Shown piece after piece: positions 22,373 through 23,417 of a stretch of DNA of 23,417 nt. Source of the DNA: RUG754 sp041856085 (lineage in GTDB: Bacteria; Bacillota; Clostridia; Peptostreptococcales; Anaerovoracaceae); contig JBHAFL010000121.1 of assembly GCA_041856085.1 (NCBI GenBank), forward strand, positions 1-23,417, read 5' to 3'. The stretch's first letter is position 1. Every line of letters begins with the position of its first letter. A model generated the notes under the pieces. That model had not been told where the DNA came from and searched no databases. It worked only from the letters and a program-made list of their open reading frames with translations. The position numbers and the translations under genes were made by a program.

Positions 22373-22411
22373 CAATGTTCGCTCCGATTTACAAAAAACT
22401 TACAAAAACAG

Positions 22412-22440
22412 TTGACAAGCTCACCGTATTTTGATAATAT
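22412..22440 (+). promoter_or_regulatory. Promoter of the tRNA array
   Basis: A perfect TTGACA (22412-22417), a 17-base spacer and TAATAT (22435-22440) stand 35 bases before the first tRNA. Two near-identical TTACAAAAA-type direct repeats (22389-22399 and 22400-22409) sit immediately upstream, as an UP-like A-rich element would. Confidence 0.75.
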
Positions 22441-22474
22441 AACTCTTGCGGTTCGGAAGAGCCGCGCTAAATGT

Positions 22475-22551
22475 GGCGGCGTGGCTCAGTTGGCTAGAGC
22501 ACTCGGTTCATACCCGGGGTGTCACTGGTTCGAATCCAGTCGCCGCTACCA
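22475..22551 (+). tRNA. tRNA-Met (CAT)
   Basis: A 77-base cloverleaf. Acceptor GGCGGCG pairs with CGCCGCT (G1-U72 wobble), the D-stem is GCTC/GAGC, the anticodon loop TTCATAC gives CAT, the T-arm is ACTGG-TTCGAAT-CCAGT, and the 3' end is ACCA. The acceptor start is not the C1-A72 type of initiators, so it reads as elongator Met; an Ile2 (lysidine) tRNA is less likely. Confidence 0.92.
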
Positions 22552-22556
22552 TTTGT

Positions 22557-22632
22557 GGGAGTTTAGCTCAGCTGGGAGAGCATCTGCCTTACAAGCAGAG
22601 GGTCATAGGTTCGAGCCCTATAACTCCCACCA
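22557..22632 (+). tRNA. tRNA-Val (TAC)
   Basis: A 76-base cloverleaf. Acceptor GGGAGTT pairs with AACTCCC, the D-stem is GCTC/GAGC, the anticodon stem TCTGC/GCAGA holds loop CTTACAA with TAC, the T-arm is ATAGG-TTCGAGC-CCTAT, and ACCA is encoded. Confidence 0.93.
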
Positions 22633-22637
22633 TATAT

Positions 22638-22714
22638 GGCCAAGTAGTTCAGTCGGTTAGAATGCCAGCCTGTCACGCTGGAGGTCGTCAGTTCGAGCCT
22701 GATCTTGGTCGCCA
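22638..22714 (+). tRNA. tRNA-Asp (GTC)
   Basis: A 77-base cloverleaf. Acceptor GGCCAAG pairs with CTTGGTC, the anticodon stem CCAGC/GCTGG holds loop CTGTCAC with GTC, discriminator G is typical for Asp, and CCA is encoded. Confidence 0.93.
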
Positions 22715-22719
22715 AACTG

Positions 22720-22755
22720 CTTTTCCGCCTGATTCATTCGAATCAAGCGGAAAAG
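22720..22755 (+). other. Long hairpin inside the tRNA array
   Basis: CTTTTCCGC (22720-22728) pairs with GCGGAAAAG (22747-22755), and inside it TGATTC (22730-22735) pairs with GAATCA (22740-22745) around ATTC. That gives 15 pairs with one C-A mismatch, filling most of the 56-base gap between tRNA-Asp and tRNA-His. There is no T-tract, so processing or stabilisation of the precursor is more likely than termination. Confidence 0.7.
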
Positions 22756-22770
22756 TTACATTCCAAGCGT

Positions 22771-22847
22771 GGTGGGTGTCGGCAAGTGGTCAAGCCATCG
22801 GGTTGTGGCTCCGATATGCGTGGGTTCGAATCCCACCATCCACCCCA
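22771..22847 (+). tRNA. tRNA-His (GTG)
   Basis: The cloverleaf includes the extra G at position -1 (22771) facing C73, the identity pair of tRNA-His. Acceptor GTGGGTG pairs with CATCCAC, the anticodon loop TTGTGGC gives GTG, the T-arm is GTGGG-TTCGAAT-CCCAC, and CCA is encoded. Confidence 0.93.
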
Positions 22848-22856
22848 TTAAAACAT

Positions 22857-22931
22857 TGGGGTATCGCCAAGCGGTAAGGCAATGGATTCTGATTCCATCA
22901 TGCGCAGGTTCGAATCCTGCTACCCTAGCCA
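22857..22931 (+). tRNA. tRNA-Gln (CTG)
   Basis: A 75-base cloverleaf. Acceptor TGGGGTA pairs with TACCCTA, the anticodon stem ATGGA/TCCAT holds loop TTCTGAT with CTG, the T-arm is GCAGG-TTCGAAT-CCTGC, discriminator G, and CCA is encoded. Confidence 0.92.
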
Positions 22932-22935
22932 ATAC

Positions 22936-23010
22936 GGCGACATAGCCAAGTGGTAAGGCAATGGTCTGCAAAACCATCATTCCCCGGTTCGAATCTGGGT
23001 GTCGCCTCCA
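22936..23010 (+). tRNA. tRNA-Cys (GCA)
   Basis: A 75-base cloverleaf. Acceptor GGCGACA pairs with TGTCGCC, the anticodon stem ATGGT/ACCAT holds loop CTGCAAA with GCA, the T-stem is CCCGG/CTGGG with a G-U pair, discriminator T is typical for Cys, and CCA is encoded. Confidence 0.92.
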
Positions 23011-23017
23011 AAAAAAG

Positions 23018-23044
23018 AAACCGTTGAGAAATCAGCGGTTTTTT
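23018..23044 (+). terminator. Terminator of the tRNA array
   Basis: AAACCGTTGA and TCAGCGGTTT form a 10-bp stem (one G-U) closed by a GAAA tetraloop, followed by a run of T. It begins eight bases after tRNA-Cys. Confidence 0.88.
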
Positions 23045-23279
23045 AGGTGGGCGATTCATAGAAGCGGCGTAAAGAAATTGTTCTAAAAAGCTCGAAAAAT
23101 GTTTTAAGACCGCCGATTTCGTTGACTTTTTTATGCTTCTGTTATAAAACCTGACTTTTGGAGTTAGGTCTTAAAAATGGCGTTAGTTAAGAAAGTTCAG
23201 TGACTGATTTTCTAAAATATGAATCGGCTGCGCCGCAACCCATGTTGATTTCTGCACCGCCTGGTGGGATATATAATAA
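23045..23279. other. Intergenic stretch with inverted repeats and a promoter-like pair
   Basis: No convincing gene is seen; a 60-codon frame at 23200-23382 runs across the terminator hairpin and is not credible. TTGACT (23122-23127) and TATAAA (23143-23148) form a promoter-like pair with a short 15-base spacer. TTTTAAGACC (23102-23111) and GGTCTTAAAA (23167-23176) are perfect 10-base inverted copies flanking it, and ACCTGACT/AGTTAGGT makes a hairpin just after the -10. A small RNA cannot be excluded. Confidence 0.35.
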
Positions 23280-23310
23280 AAGCGCTCTGTTTAAGCAGGG
23301 CGCTTCTTTC
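23280..23310. terminator. Terminator hairpin near the window end
   Basis: AAGCGCTCTG (23280-23289) pairs with CAGGGCGCTT (23296-23305) through ten pairs including one wobble, with loop TTTAAG. A T-rich run follows on the plus strand (TCTTTC) and an AT-rich TTTTATTATAT on the minus strand, so it may serve the minus-strand gene ending at 23334 and any plus-strand transcript. Outer arms GATTTCTGCACC (23247-23258) and GGTGCAGAAATC (23321-23332) are perfect inverted copies that enclose it. Confidence 0.7.
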
Positions 23311-23333
23311 TTATGGGCGGGGTGCAGAAATCT

Positions 23334-23417
23334 TCAGACTTTGTACTTTAGAATCCTTTTTATCTCGGTTTCGGTAAGATGATAATTTGTGAGCGGTAGA
23401 TTGGTAAGCTCTTTCAC
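23334..23417 (-). CDS. 3' end of an unidentified minus-strand gene
   Basis: On the minus strand a frame is open from the window edge and stops at TGA 23334-23336, giving 27 residues that end LTETEIKRILKYKV. A terminator-like hairpin begins 24 bases beyond the stop. The piece is too short for a family call, and only the hairpin placement and the helical, charged composition favour a real gene. Confidence 0.45.
   Translation of the reverse strand: MKELTNLPLTNYHLTETEIKRILKYKV

Noticed and set aside
22446..22877. Long frames of 82-143 codons on both strands across 22412-22980.
   Set aside because: They lie over six well-formed tRNA genes; the apparent proteins are typical tRNA mistranslations.

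Overview
The window looks like a chromosomal segment of a Gram-positive anaerobe, most likely an uncultured member of the Clostridia (Bacillota). The grounds are Shine-Dalgarno sites of the AAGGAG/GGAGG type before nearly every gene, heavy use of AGA/AGG and ATA codons, a type II pantothenate kinase, CCA-encoding tRNA genes, and a Tad-like assembly locus with no outer-membrane secretin. I cannot name a genus from sequence alone.

Layout. Positions 1-2034 hold the 3' end of an unidentified gene, a TIM-barrel protein and coaW (type II pantothenate kinase), closed by a hairpin/T-tract at 2041-2088. Positions 2116-20239 form one long, tightly packed plus-strand accessory locus with many ATGA-type overlaps. 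Its first half (2116-10194) encodes an FHA protein, a small Ser/Thr kinase, a single-span membrane protein, a CpaB-like SAF protein, a CpaE-like ATPase, a TadA/CpaF-type ATPase, TadB- and TadC-like membrane proteins, two 45-46-residue pilin-like peptides and two TadE/F-like single-span proteins. Its second half (10268-20239) encodes a UPF0489-type protein (the family that includes peptide arginases), a radical SAM enzyme, a divergent SecA-like ATPase, a 40-residue membrane peptide, a radical SAM/SPASM enzyme, a lipoprotein, an 898-residue protein with a His-X-Asn/Tyr-rich 9-residue repeat region, and a small membrane protein. Housekeeping genes follow on the minus strand (ychF, lgt). Then comes a plus-strand array of six tRNA genes (Met, Val, Asp, His, Gln, Cys) with its own promoter and terminator, and the last bases carry the 3' end of a minus-strand gene.

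Proposed working model (inference). The 898-residue protein has no signal peptide, membrane span or sorting signal, yet carries Ig-like domains typical of exported proteins. Its N-terminal ~250 residues contain sixteen H-X-N triplets and a series of Y-[ST]-[EQ] triplets, largely spaced by nine residues and rich in Arg. That is the kind of aromatic-X-polar motif cross-linked by some radical SAM/SPASM peptide maturases, and an Arg supply for a peptide arginase. I propose it is a large post-translationally modified surface polypeptide, matured by the two radical SAM enzymes and the UPF0489 protein and moved by the SecA-like motor and/or the Tad-like machine, with the FHA/kinase pair as control. 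No experiment or database search supports this here. The individual family assignments are much firmer than the assembled pathway.
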